Source: CAVQJU01 sp963712905
GTDB lineage: Bacteria > Acidobacteriota > Vicinamibacteria > Vicinamibacterales > CAVVIG01
NCBI GenBank assembly: GCA_963712905.1
Contig: CAVQJU010000001.1
Coordinates: 1-64,000 of the forward strand
Direction: 5' to 3'
DNA: 64,000 nt
In this document: positions 27,541 to 38,200 of the stretch, piece after piece
Layout of the letters: each line of letters opens with the position of its first letter
How positions within the stretch are numbered: the first letter of the stretch is position 1
The notes under the pieces: generated by a model
The model's database searches: none
What the model was told of the DNA's origin: nothing
The model's input: the letters and a program-made list of their open reading frames with translations, nothing else
Translations under genes and position numbers: made by a program

Positions 27541-27954
27541 TCAGCGCGCGGCGCCTGCCGACTCCGTCTGGGCCGAGCAGCACGGCGGGCCGGCCATGTC
27601 TCCCGGTGTCGGCACGCAGCAGCCGTTTCGTTTCTGCAGGCGCTCTGCGTCGCGCTGGACCGCGGCGTCGTGCGCGAGCGCGTGCCGCACGGCATCCACG
27701 ACGGCGGACAGCACCGGATCCGCGAGCTTGCCGAGGCGATAGTGAACCCACAGCCCGTCGCGCCTTGTCTCGACGAGACCCGACCGCCGGAGGTACGCGA
27801 GGTGCCGCGACGCCTTCGGCTGGGGGATCTTGAGGCTTTCGTAGATGTCGCACACGCAGACCTCGCCCGTCAGCAGCAATCCGAGGATTCGCAGGCGCGT
27901 GGCGTCGCCGAGGGACTTGAACAGCGCTTCCATGTCGTTCAGGGGTCTCGCCAT
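27541..27954 (-). CDS. arsR: ArsR arsenic-responsive repressor
   Basis: The 137-residue winged-helix repressor carries GEVCVCDIYESLKIPQPKASRHLAYLRRSGLV, with the CVC arsenite-binding pair at the start of the recognition helix. A C-terminal tail contains CC twice (NGCCVPTP, GPPCCSAQ), possible extra thiol ligands. It is divergent from arsM, and a clear operator lies over the arsM start region (28000-28019). Arsenite binding should release it and turn on arsM, the channel and arsC. Confidence 0.9.
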   Translation of the reverse strand: MARPLNDMEALFKSLGDATRLRILGLLLTGEVCVCDIYESLKIPQPKASRHLAYLRRSGLVETRRDGLWVHYRLGKLADPVLSAVVDAVRHALAHDAAVQRDAERLQKRNGCCVPTPGDMAGPPCCSAQTESAGAAR

Positions 27955-27963
27955 ATATCTGCC

Positions 27964-27993
27964 TTGACAAATATATCACGCCACGGCTACAGT
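27964..27993 (+). promoter_or_regulatory. sigma-70-type promoter of the ars operon
   Basis: A consensus TTGACA lies at 27964-27969 and TACAGT at 27988-27993, 18 bases apart. Transcription would begin near 28000, inside the palindrome at 28000-28019. AT-rich sequence around the -35 box stands out from the GC-rich surroundings. Confidence 0.6.
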
Positions 27994-27999
27994 CACATC

Positions 28000-28019
28000 A
28001 TATTCGCATGAGCGGATAT
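28000..28019. promoter_or_regulatory. ArsR operator
   Basis: ATATTCGC (28000-28007) and GCGGATAT (28012-28019) form an inverted repeat with one mismatch around ATGA, the ATTCG/CGnAT style common to ArsR sites. It overlaps the predicted transcription start and lies just before the AAGGAG ribosome site of arsM. Confidence 0.6.
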
Positions 28020-28032
28020 AAGGAGTTCCATC

Positions 28033-28839
28033 ATGTCAGCGATTGAGCAGGCTGTGACGGAGAAATACGGGGCGATTGCCGCCGCAATCAGCCAGTCAAC
28101 CGCGGCGAAGGCGAGTTGCTGCGCGCCGGCCGCATGCGGCTGCGACGACCCGATTACCTCGAACCTCTACTCAGACGCCGAACAGGGCGCGGTGCCGGCC
28201 GATGCCGTCGCCGCCTCCCTCGGCTGTGGCAACCCGACGGCCCTCGCCGAGCTGAAGCCCGGCGAGACCGTTCTCGATCTCGGGTCGGGCGGCGGCATCG
28301 ACGTGCTGCTGTCGGCGAAACGCGTCGGTCCGGCCGGACACGCGTACGGGCTCGACATGACGGACGGGATGCTCGCCCTCGCCCGCGAAAATCAGCGCAA
28401 GGCCGGCGCGACGAACGTCGAGTTCCTGAAGGGTTCGATTGAAGCGATTCCGCTGCCCGACAACTCAATCGACGTCATCATTTCGAACTGCGTGATCAAC
28501 CTGTCGGCCGACAAGGACGCCGTGCTGCGGGAGGCGTTTCGCGTCTTGAAACCGGGTGGCCGTTTCGCCGTCTCGGACGTCGTGGTCCGTGGTGAAGTGC
28601 CCGCGGACATTCGTCGCGACATGGAGCTCTGGGTCGGCTGCATCGCCGGGGCGCTCGAGGAAGGCGAGTACGCCGGGAAGCTCCGGGCCGCGGGCTTTGC
28701 CGACGTCGAGGTCGAGCCCTGGCGAGTTTACGACACGCACGGCGGCGCCTTCGCGAGCGCTTTCCTGCGGGGCCGCAAGCCCCAGGGGAAGATGTCGAAA
28801 GTGTCGAAAACCTGCTGCGGCCCCGAGTGCTGCGCCTAG
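28033..28839 (+). CDS. arsM: arsenite S-adenosylmethionine methyltransferase
   Basis: The 268-residue enzyme has the SAM motif TVLDLGSGGGIDVLLSA and GLDMTDGMLALAREN. The cysteines expected for As(III) binding are KASCCAPAACGCDD near the N terminus, ISNCVINL, and VGCIAGAL. An extra CCGPECC tail closes the protein. ArsM adds methyl groups to arsenite, giving methylated or volatile arsenicals. It starts after AAGGAG and the ArsR operator, and the channel gene follows with one base between stop and start. Confidence 0.92.
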   Translation: MSAIEQAVTEKYGAIAAAISQSTAAKASCCAPAACGCDDPITSNLYSDAEQGAVPADAVAASLGCGNPTALAELKPGETVLDLGSGGGIDVLLSAKRVGPAGHAYGLDMTDGMLALARENQRKAGATNVEFLKGSIEAIPLPDNSIDVIISNCVINLSADKDAVLREAFRVLKPGGRFAVSDVVVRGEVPADIRRDMELWVGCIAGALEEGEYAGKLRAAGFADVEVEPWRVYDTHGGAFASAFLRGRKPQGKMSKVSKTCCGPECCA

Positions 28840-28840
28840 C

Positions 28841-29500
28841 ATGAGGGCTCTCGTTGCGGAACTGGTCGGCACGGCGCTGCTCCTGGCCGCGGTCGTGGGG
28901 TCCGGCATCATGGGCGAGCGGCTCGCCGGCGGAAATGTCGCCGTTGCGCTGCTCGCCAATACGCTGGCCACCGGCGCGGCGCTCGTGGCGCTCATCCTGA
29001 CGTTCGGCGCCATCTCGGGCGCGCATTTCAACCCGGTCGTGTCGTTCGCGGACGCGTCGCAGGGCGGCCTCACCTGGACGCAGGCGACCGCGTACTCCGT
29101 CGCGCAGTGCGTCGGCGCGGTGGTTGGCGTGGCTGCCGCGGATTACATGTTCGGCGAGCCGGTCTTCGCCTGGTCGCGACACATTCGCACCGGCCTGCCC
29201 CAGGCGTTCAGCGAAGGCGTGGCGACGTTTGGCCTCCTCGCCGTGATCTGGGGATGCTCCCGCCGGCGTGCGGCCGCCGTTCCTTTTGCCGTCGGCGCGT
29301 ACATCACCGCCGCGTACTGGTTCACCGCGTCGACCTCATTCGCGAACCCCGCCGTCACCATCGCGCGTTCGATGACGGACACCTTTGCAGGTATTCGTCC
29401 CGCAGATGTTCCGCCGTTCATTGCCGCGCAGGTATTCGGTGGCGCGTTGGCGACCGCGCTGTTCGGCTGGCTCGTACCGCGCGAACGCGCGAGTTCGTAG
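28841..29500 (+). CDS. aquaglyceroporin-type channel of the ars operon (AqpS-like)
   Basis: The 219-residue membrane protein is a MIP-family channel with two NPx boxes, AHFNPVVSF and FANPAVTIARS, and six helices. The second position of the first box is V in place of A (NPV), seen in several arsenic-linked members. Placed between arsM and arsC, it probably carries arsenite or methylarsenicals. The ATG at 28841 is used because it follows the arsM stop directly; the open frame further upstream overlaps arsM. Confidence 0.85.
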   Translation: MRALVAELVGTALLLAAVVGSGIMGERLAGGNVAVALLANTLATGAALVALILTFGAISGAHFNPVVSFADASQGGLTWTQATAYSVAQCVGAVVGVAAADYMFGEPVFAWSRHIRTGLPQAFSEGVATFGLLAVIWGCSRRRAAAVPFAVGAYITAAYWFTASTSFANPAVTIARSMTDTFAGIRPADVPPFIAAQVFGGALATALFGWLVPRERASS

Positions 29501-29908
29501 ATGGACCGAATTATCTTCGCCTGCGTTCACAACGCCGGCCGGTCGCAGATGGCGGCGGCGTTTTTCGCCGACATGGCCGACCCGGCGCGCGCCGCGGCGA
29601 TTTCCGCCGGCACGCAACCGGGTGACCGCGTGCATCCCGAAGTCGTCACCGCGATGCGCGAGATCGGCATCGATCTCGGTGGCAACCAGCCGCGGCTACT
29701 GACTGATGAACTGGCCCGCGGCGCCTCGCTGTTGGTGACGATGGGGTGCGGAGAGGCGTGTCCGTACGTGCCCTGGCTGGAGCGGGACGACTGGCCGCTG
29801 GCCGATCCGAAAGGCCGGCCGATGGCCGAGGTGCGAGCCGTTCGCGACGACATTCGCCGGCGGGTGGCGGCGCTGATCGAATTACGTCACTGGGGCACCG
29901 CCAGGTGA
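29501..29908 (+). CDS. arsC: arsenate reductase, low-molecular-weight phosphatase type
   Basis: The 135-residue protein has the active-site loop FACVHNAGRSQMAAAFF (C-x5-R) of thioredoxin-linked or phosphatase-type ArsC, plus VTMGCGEACPYVP, which carries further redox cysteines, and DWPLADPKGRP. It reduces As(V) to As(III) for methylation or efflux. Its ATG follows the channel stop with no gap. No arsB or acr3 pump is present, so detoxification here seems to rely on the channel and methylation. Confidence 0.9.
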   Translation: MDRIIFACVHNAGRSQMAAAFFADMADPARAAAISAGTQPGDRVHPEVVTAMREIGIDLGGNQPRLLTDELARGASLLVTMGCGEACPYVPWLERDDWPLADPKGRPMAEVRAVRDDIRRRVAALIELRHWGTAR

Positions 29909-29983
29909 CCGGTTGTGCCCTCGCGAGGCGACGGTTCGTTCGACTGATCCGCCTGTAACTGCACACGGCTTCCCGCCGCGCCG

Positions 29984-29999
29984 TGGCACGCTTCCTGCG
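29984..29999 (+). promoter_or_regulatory. sigma-54-type -24/-12 promoter
   Basis: TGGCACG-CTTC-CTGCG matches TGGCACG-N4-TTGCW with one change in the -12 element and the strict GG-N10-GC spacing. The predicted start near 30010 lies just before the AGGAGGTGA ribosome site (30013-30021) of the next gene. A sigma-54 activator is encoded at 14023. Confidence 0.5.
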
Positions 30000-30024
30000 C
30001 ATTCCGGATGGCAGGAGGTGACCG

Positions 30025-30744
30025 ATGCTCCGCCGCTGTTTCGTGTCGCTGACGTTTCTGGCGGCCCTGGTGCCGCTGACATTACCGTCCGCGGGCGCCG
30101 CGCCCCTCTCTCGCTGTGATCCCACGGCGCTCGGAGATGCGGCCGACACCGCGCGGTCGAACATCATCGCGGCTGTCGATGGCGCCGGCGCGCTCGAGGC
30201 GTGGAGAGACGTGCTCGGCCGCGGCGGCGCGATCGCCTGGAGCGTCACCGAGTACAACGTCGACGCCCGGAGTACCTTCGTCCTCGCCTTCGACCGCGCG
30301 GCGTTGCGTGTCTACCGCGCCGGCGCGTTCGGCGACGGCCTCGAGGCGGCGATGGCCGGCTGCGTCAATCCGGGCGTCGAGCCCGAGGCGGTCGTCCCCT
30401 GGGAGGACGTCCGCGAGATCGAAGCCGGCAACTGGGTCGTCTGGTTCAAGCTGCGAAAGCCCGTGGAGATTCGGTCGGACCGCGGGAAGCACCGGGAGGT
30501 GAGGGAGCTGAAAGCCTACTTCCACGGCGCGGGCAGCGGCGATCTCACGTACTACTACAACGTGACGCGGGAACGCGTCGCATTCTGGAACTTCGACGTC
30601 GACGTCTACCGCGTCGAAAACCTCCGAGGCATTGCCGTCGGTCCGACGAGCTTTCAACGCCGGCTGCAGTTCGTCCTCGCGCGCGCCGTCGATCCCGGCG
30701 GGCGCATCGCGCTGCCCCGCAAGGGACGGGGCGCCGGCTGGTGA
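30025..30744 (+). CDS. exported protein of unknown function
   Basis: A perfect AGGAGGTGA precedes the ATG. The 239-residue product has a signal peptide (MLRRCFVSLTFLAALVPLTLPSAGA). The mature part has VPWEDVREIEAGNWVVWFKLRKPVEIRSDRGKHR and GDLTYYYNVTRERVAFWNFDVDVYRVENLRG, beta-rich and aromatic. I recognise no family. It stands alone between the ars operon and the convergent giant gene, 12 bases before the second double-hairpin repeat. The upstream sigma-54-like site suggests conditional expression. Confidence 0.65.
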   Translation: MLRRCFVSLTFLAALVPLTLPSAGAAPLSRCDPTALGDAADTARSNIIAAVDGAGALEAWRDVLGRGGAIAWSVTEYNVDARSTFVLAFDRAALRVYRAGAFGDGLEAAMAGCVNPGVEPEAVVPWEDVREIEAGNWVVWFKLRKPVEIRSDRGKHREVRELKAYFHGAGSGDLTYYYNVTRERVAFWNFDVDVYRVENLRGIAVGPTSFQRRLQFVLARAVDPGGRIALPRKGRGAGW

Positions 30745-30755
30745 GCTGATGACGT

Positions 30756-30807
30756 GTAGCGCGGCCCTTTCAGGGCCGCGCCCGCGGGGCTGAACGCCCC
30801 GCGCTAC
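30756..30807. repeat. double-hairpin intergenic repeat with GTAGCG...CGCTAC ends, copy 2
   Basis: GTAGCG (30756-30761) and CGCTAC (30802-30807) are inverted ends. The inner hairpins are GCGGCCC-TTTCA-GGGCCGC (30761-30779) and GCGGGGC-TGAA-CGCCCCGC (30784-30802). The plan, including TTCA then TGAA loops, is the same as at 17340-17392 although the stems differ in sequence. The right end again supplies the TAG stop of the minus-strand gene. Confidence 0.75.
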
Positions 30808-33800
30808 ATCCCGACCAGTGCCGCGTCCACCTCGAACATCTCGGCGTAGATCAGCCGGCCCGGCGCGCGTCGGCCTTCGGCGTAGTTCGCCGAGATGTAC
30901 TCGAACTCTTCAACCAGGAGCCGATACGCACCGGGCGCGGGCGCCGCGGCAAACGTGACGGCGCCAATCCACAGCGCCAGGTTCGGCTGGTTGAGACCCT
31001 GGCCCTCATAGAACTGCGTCACGGCGGCCTCGGCCGCGGGTGCGTCCTGCCAGCCGAGCTCGCCGCCCTCAGGCGTCCGCTTCTGCACGCGCACCTGAAC
31101 GTGCGTCGGCCGCGCGGGCTTCTCGTCCGCGGGACCTTCCGGAACGGGCCCGCTCGGCGCCACCCCGCTGACGACGATGCGCAGCGTCCGCGGGTGATAA
31201 GGATCGGCGGTCACGAGCGCCGTGCGATCGGGCATCAGCTGGGCGAATCCTGCCAGCGCCACGCGCGAGATTCGCGCCTCGTCCAGCGCGTGGGGCTGAT
31301 ACCGCACGAGCGCGAGGCGGATGAACGGCGCGTACGTCGCGTTCGTGATGAACTCGGCCGGGCTGCCGGCCAGATCGATCGTCAGGTCCGCGAACCATAG
31401 CTTGCGCGTTTCGTCGAACTGCGGCGCGAACCCCACGACGTCCACCCGGCCCGGCTGGCCGTCGGGTAAGCGCGCGCTGGCCTCCTCGAGGGAGACGTAC
31501 AGGTCGGAGGCAACCGCGTCCGGGAAATGCCGGACAGCGGGCGCGAAGGACAGGCCGGCGGTCTTCCAGATGGGATCCATGCCCCACTGCGTGAAGAACG
31601 GCTTGAACTTGTCCCGCGCCGCATCGTCGAGCACGCCGTTGGCGCCGTTCCAGAGCGCCACGCCCATCAACTCGCCGACGCCGGACGAGTACCAGCCGCG
31701 CTCGAGGTAAACACGCAGGCCGCCGCCGAAGCGGACGCTGCGCTTCATGTTGGTGTCGCTCTGCCGCTGCCATCCGAACGTCGGCACGACGTAGACGATG
31801 CCCGGGGCGAGGGGACGTTCGGAGGCCGGGACGTCCACGAGCACGGCGTCGCTCGACCGTGTGAAGTCGAGGTTCGCCAGCGGGTCGAAGTACTCGCGAT
31901 AGCGTGAAGTGGAGACGGCGGTGTAGCGCACGAGGTGGCGCTTCGTGTCGCCGAGTTCGTGTTTGGGCGCGGCGTCAGAGAAGTACTTCTCGGATGTGGC
32001 TGACGGCCCGGTGTGGTCGCCGGAACGCACCATCGCGATCTGGTCGTTCTCGGGATCGTAGTAGCCGACGCGGCGCTTCTCCTTGCCGGGCGCCACCAGA
32101 TACCCTTCGCGGGGCCGGGCAGGGGCAGCTCGTCGACCGGCGCTTCGAACCGGCTTTCGCGGGGCGCCGGCTCGCCCGGCACGTCGATCGGATCGATCCA
32201 CTCGGCACGCACGTCCACCTTCGCCGTGCTGGCGCCGTGAATCCGCAGCGCGCCCATCAGGAAGGCGGATGTCTCGTGAAGGCGCCGCCACGCGGTGACC
32301 GGCGTGAGCTCCTGTGGATCGGTCCGGCCGCGCGAGCGGTCCAGCTGCAGGTAGTACTCGCTGGTGATGTCGGTGTGCTCGACGTTGAGGGCGGCAAATG
32401 CGGGGCGGCCGATCGGCTGCTGCACCGCGTGCACGAGCGTCAACAGCGTCGGCGGGTTCAGCATCCAGTGGCCGCCCTCGACGGCGCGCTGGAGCACGTG
32501 CGCGATCAGATCGACCGGACGCTCCGGCAGGAGGTGCGCGGGCATCGCGCCGAAGATGGTGACGAGATCCACGAACTCCCGCAGCCACTGCCAGAGCCCC
32601 ATCAGCTTCAGGTCCGAGGGCGTCATGTAGCTGCTGAGGGGCACGACCCACGTCTGCCCCTTCGGCACGAACACCGTGAGCACGCGCGCCGCCGGGTCCC
32701 AGCGCGGCCGCGCGTCCGTCTCGTTCGCGGCGAGCTCGTCCAGGGCCAGGCGGAACCCCAGCGTCTTCTCCCAGTCGGCCGTCGCGAGGCTCGCGTTGAA
32801 CGACACCATCGTCGCGGATCCGGGCCGCGGGTTGATGTCGGTCAGCGCGGTGTACGCGACCGGGCCGGCGGCCGGATCGTCGGGCGCGGCACGCCCGATG
32901 GACGTGGCGGACGACCCGGGCAGATCCCGGAGCGCCGCGCCGCGCGACAGCAGGTCGGGCAGGTAGGGCAGTGCGTCGAGCGACGCGCCCGCCTCGATGG
33001 GCACGTCCGCGGTGGTCTTGCCCGCGATCTCGAACGTGGCCTGATTCAGATGGCCCGCGTCCCGCGTGACGGCCAGGTTCCACGTGGCCGGGTCGGTCCT
33101 CAGTTTGCCGTCCGGACCGTCGAACATGCCCATGCGCTCGGCCAGCTCGACGCTCGTGCGCGGCGGCACGATGTGACGATCGCTGGCGGTCAGATCCGCG
33201 GCCAGCGTGTCGTTGGCCGGACCGTCGTTGTACGTGCGCATGACCAGACGGTGGATGGCCGACCCCGGAGACGTCACGGCCTCCTCGTCGCGAATCACCA
33301 CCAGCGGCGCCGCCACCGGCTCGTAGCGCAGGTACGCCTGGCCTTCGGGATCGCGTGGCAGGGCCATGAGCAGCGCCAGCGTGTCGCCGATCGGATCCTC
33401 CACGCGCATGCTGTTGCCGGCCAGATCGACCGCGCGCGCGCGGATGCGGTAGCGCGATCCGAAGCGGAGCCTGGGCAGCGTGCCCTTCACGACCTTGTAT
33501 GCCGCGCGCACCTTGAACGCGGTGAGCGCTTCGTCCGTGCGGTATTCGGGATCGTCGCCGTCAGGCGGAATGGCCTTGTCGGGATCGCCGTACCGGCTGA
33601 GCGCTTTGCCGGGGAACGGCACGCTCAGGCTCCAGCCCGCCCAGCGCGCGATCACTTCGTGCACGTAGAGATCCTTGTCGGCCCCGGCGCCCGGTGCCGG
33701 CTGCGTCGCCGCCAGCTGGAAAAATCCTTCCTCGTCTTCGGTGTCGAAGCGCACGTCCCGCTCACCGATCAGGTACCGGCCCGAACGCCGGTGCAGCGAG

Positions 33801-35188
33801 TGCCACGCGTTCGTCTCCGATTCCCAGACGTCGAGACGGTACCCGCGCACCAGGTCCTCCGCGTAGAACGGGCGCGGCTGCGCTCCGCCCGACTCCAGCG
33901 CCTGGTTGAAGGCCTTCGACTGCTGGATGGCATCCACCGTCGTCGCGCCGCGCCCGTCGATGTAGAGCTGCAGCCCGCCGGAGCGCATCGACGGCAACGT
34001 GGCCTCCGGATCGAACACCTCGGGGTTCGGCGCGGGATCGGGGTCGGCGGGCAGGATGCTGCGGCCGGGATCCGGGTTGTTGTGGATCTCCGCCGTCGTG
34101 ATGACCTTGTGCATCGCGCCGTCCACGTCAACCTGCGCGAGACCGAAACGCGCCGGGTCGAGGTTCAGGAGGCCGAGCACCTGCATCGGGGCGCCCGGCC
34201 CTGCCTGCGTGCGCGACGCCGCGCAGAACAGCGTGAAGTTGCCGGCCTGCAGGTGCACGCACGCGGTCTGGAGCGGGTGCGACTTGGGCGGCACCTGCCA
34301 GGCGATCGTGGTGGACTGCACCGAGATGTTCGTCGGCGTACCGGTCGCAGTCGGCGGCAGCAGGTCCCTCGGCAGCTCGAGATCGAACACCAGCCCGAGC
34401 GCGCGCTGCAAATCCGGGTGCGCGTCGAGCGCGCTCAAGGCCTGGTGGAAATCGAACGCCTTGGGATCGATCGCCACCGGCCCTGCGGCCTTCTCGGTTG
34501 GCGTCGGCATGTGGTGGTACGCGCTGAACGGGCCGGCGATGTTCTGGAACGCGCCGGGATTGCGCGCGGCCGTGATGAGTCCCTCGCGGTCCAGCGGGCC
34601 GTTGAGCGCGCGTTCGGCCGTGCCGGTGGTGCTGCGGTGCCGCGCGATCGCACGCCAGCGCTTCGCGTTGGCTCGATTCCAGTGAACGTCGAGGCCTCCC
34701 AGGATGGCGCCCAGCCGCTGCCGGTTGGTGATCGCGGGCGTTCCCCTTGACTGGCCGGCGGCGTCGGAGTCGTTGGGATCACTTTCGTCCGGCGGGTCCG
34801 GCAGCGCCAGCACGACCGACGCCTCCTGGTACACGGCCTTCAATGCGCTCAGGCACTCGCGCACCGAGAACGACATCACGCCGTGCGAGGAGTAGTCGTC
34901 GAACGTGCGCGAACGCACGAACGTGCGGGGACCAAACAGCGCCTTCCACAGATCCGGCCGCAGCGGCGCCGTGTTGACGGGGACCGTGGCCGTTCGCGTG
35001 TCGCACTTGAAGACGAGCTGCGCGCCGGCCTTGATCTTCTGCGTCCAGCTGACCCAGTCCGGAAACGCGTCGAGGTGATCGGCGCCGACGAGGCGCGGAG
35101 AAACGAGCACGGACACGGGAAGCGTCGCCCCGTTCAGGCTGAGGCCGCGCGGGATGACCGTGAAGAGGACCGTATGACTGGCAGCCAT
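30804..35188 (-). CDS. very large protein of unknown function (giant 2), one frameshift
   Basis: From the ATG at 35188 (MAASHTVLFTVIPRGLSLNG) a long frame continues to about 32112, where ...VDELPLPGP passes into another frame at REGYLVAPGKEKRRVGYYD and runs to the TAG at 30804. The span is two bases over a multiple of three. One C missing from the CCCC run near 32112 restores a 1461-residue protein. There is no signal peptide or membrane helix; long beta-rich stretches alternate with loops (FGSRYRIRARAVDLAGN, LRFGGGLRVYLERGW). Repeated Ig-like or jelly-roll segments are possible. It follows giant 1 after 12 bases on the same strand. I do not recognise the family. Confidence 0.7.
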
Positions 35189-35200
35189 GGATGTCTCCGC

Positions 35201-38200
35201 TTACGCGAACGCCTCGGCGTACTCTTCCCACGTCTCCGCCGCGGGGAACAGCTGTCCGAATGTCGGGTCGCCGCTCGACCCGCCGAAGGCTTTCTCGACG
35301 GTGATCTCGACCGACACGCTGAAGAACACGATCTCGACCTGCACCGTCAGCGTGGCGCGCCCGTACGCCTTGTCGCGCCCGCCGTCGTAGGTGAAGCTGA
35401 GCGTGAACTCGAGCGAGATCTTGATCAGGCCGAGGACGCTCAGGTAGCCGCCCATGCGCAGGTACCCGGTGAGCGTCGGGGCGAGGTCCGTGCCGGGCTC
35501 CTTGCGTTCGAGCTTGAAGTAGATCCCGGCCATGATGTGGACGCCGCCGCTCGCGACGCCCAGGTCCACCGACGCCGTCGCGCCGAACTCGAACGCCGCC
35601 TCGACGATCTTCAGGCCCGCCGTATCGAGCTGCAGGTGGAAGAAACCGCCGCCGCCGAAGATGCCCACCGACAGCAGGAACGGATGCGGACGCTCGGAGA
35701 CGTTGAAGTCGAGCGACGGCCGGCCATCGAGGAACGGCAGCGTGAGCGCGGCGCCGAGGCTCACGTCCTTGAGCGCGAACACGCCGACTGCCACCGGCGG
35801 CAGCGCGAAAGAAAAGCCCGCCCGGATGCCCGTGGGCAGCAGATCCAGGCTCGGGCCCTTGCCGAACAGATCCGGCGGGATGGCGTTCCGCAGTTCCTCG
35901 ACGAACGTTGAGATCGCCGGTGAAGACGAGCGGATGCTCGGGATCGAGATGCACCGTCACGTCGGGCTTCGCGCCGCTGAGCGCGGTGAAGCCGAAGTCG
36001 GTGAAGTGGACTTCGACGACGCCGAGCAGCGTGACCATGAAGGCGTTGAGGGTCCCGGTGAACGAGGACTTGACCTCCCCGAGGACCGGCACGCCCGACG
36101 CGTCGAAGGTGAGCGGCTTCTCGATGCGCCCGTGGACGACGAGCTTGGTATCGCCCGTTTTCTTGAACGACGCGATCGGCGTCGGTGCGGCGGGCGGCAG
36201 GCTGATGTCCTGGACCTTCGGTTCCCAGTCGAGTGTCGCGATCAGGAGCTTTCCGCCGGTGATGTCCTGCGACTGGGTCTGCAGTTTCGGGGCGCCTTCG
36301 TCGATCGGCGACTCGAGGAGCAGCGAGAAAAGGTCGAACGTGCCGAACAGCGCCCCCAGGCCGGCGGGGAAGAAGCTCTTGGGGTCGAACTTGTCCGCGG
36401 CCGCGTCGGCGGCCTTGCCCGCCAGCGGACCGTGCTTGCGCGACAGCGTGGACACGCCCATGTTGGGCGTCGCGAACCCGCCCGCCTGGTCGCTCGTGAA
36501 GTTCACGCCCAGCGTGGTCGGTGCGACGGCGGCAAACGGGTCGCCCGGCGCCGGCGTCTCCTTCACGATCTCGGCGAACAGCGCGCTGCCGGCGTCGAAC
36601 CCGGCGTTGACGTAGTCCGGGTACAGGCGGATCGTCGTCGGCGCGTTCGTGCCGAGCAACTCCTGCACCTGCGGCACGTTTACCTCGGCCTTCAGCAGCC
36701 GCGTCGCCTCGTTGTTGTGCAGGGCGAAGGTGAGCGTGCGCGTGACCAGCAGCGAGTTGTCGGTTGGCGCGGCGCCGTCACGCTCGGCGAACAGGATCTT
36801 GTGCCCGGGCACGGTGGCGCTGCGGTCCGCCATCGCCTTTGTCGTGCTGCTGTTGTTGTAGTTGTCGATGACGGCCGTGCGCACCGTTCCCTGGGCCGCC
36901 TGCGACAGGAACATCATCGGGATCGTGAAGTCGACCTCGTTGCCACCCGCGTCCGTGCCCACGACGTGGAACGGGAATCGGACGTGGCTGGTCGTCGACG
37001 TCATGACCTCGACCCAGAACGATCGCGAACCGACCGGCTCGAACTTCGGGTCCGCGATGTCCGGCGTGACGAGCGTCGTGAGCCGGATTTTCTTGAACGG
37101 CATCCCGCGGTCAGTCGCGGTGTAGCGCTTTTCCGGCTCGCGGACGACGATGAAGTAGCGCTGGTACATCCGTGCGACGATGAGGCTGCCGCCCTCGTCC
37201 TTGAACTTCCGCTCGGTGACCTTGACCAGCGCCGCGCGGTTGCGGAAGGGCAGCAGCTCGCCCTCGTACACGATGCGGACGTAGTGGTCTCGGCCCTGGG
37301 TCGCAAGGTGCACCCACTCGGACAGGTCGAGATACGCCGATTCCGTCGCGTCCGTCGCCGGCCGGAGGAACTCGAGGCCGATTGGCTCGAGCGTCGACAG
37401 CACGTCGCCGACGGCATTCAGCGGGCCGGCGGCCGTCCCCGCCGCGCGCGGTGCGCGATCGAAACGGCGCAGGACGTCGCTCAGGTCCAGGGGCTCAAAC
37501 CGGAATCGCGGCCTGGCCTTCCGGGCCAGGTTCCAGTTGCCCCGCGATCGCAGCCAGCCCCCCTGTGACGAGAGCATCACCTGATCCGCGTAGAACGGCT
37601 GCGGCACGTACGGCACCCAGTACTTCATCTCGATGCCCGCGCCGATGATCGGCGACAGCCGTTCGGCGAATACGCCGTCAGCCGCTCTCAGGCCGCCCCC
37701 GCCGAGCCCTCCGATCCCGCCGCCGAACGCGATGGTGATCTCGCCCTCGTAGCCGTGAAACGCCGACGTCTTCACGACGATCTGATGCCGGTCGTTTGGC
37801 GTCATCGCGGCGCGCTGCAGTTGCGGATCCTCCACTCCCGGCTTCAGCCCCGCCCCCGTGTTGAAGTCGTCGGACCAGATCGCGCGCAGCGACGCCGGCT
37901 TCTGAGTCGTGAGTTCCTCGGGCGCCTGCGTCCCCGGCCACACCATGCGTGTGTGCCAGAGCTCGGTTCGTCCCCGCGAGGTGAACGCCGGCAGCCGGTG
38001 TTCCCAGCGCACGCCGGCCGTCGGCGAGATCACGAGCCTGTAGGGCAGTTCGATTGCGGTTTCCGTATCCGCGGGACGTGCGATGGCCGGGGCGCCGGCA
38101 ATCTGCGCCGCTGTCGGCTCCGGTCCGATTGCGGCGATCGGGTTGACATTCAGCTCGAGCGCCGACCAGTCGAGCAATCCTTCGATGGTGAGCGGGATGC

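Noticed and set aside
31904..34750. Plus-strand open frame of 948 codons
   Set aside because: Antisense to giant 2. Its translation is arginine-rich and without family features, while the minus strand has a ribosome site and protein-like composition.
35532..37568. Plus-strand open frame of 678 codons
   Set aside because: Antisense to giant 1, with no start signal and a basic low-complexity composition.
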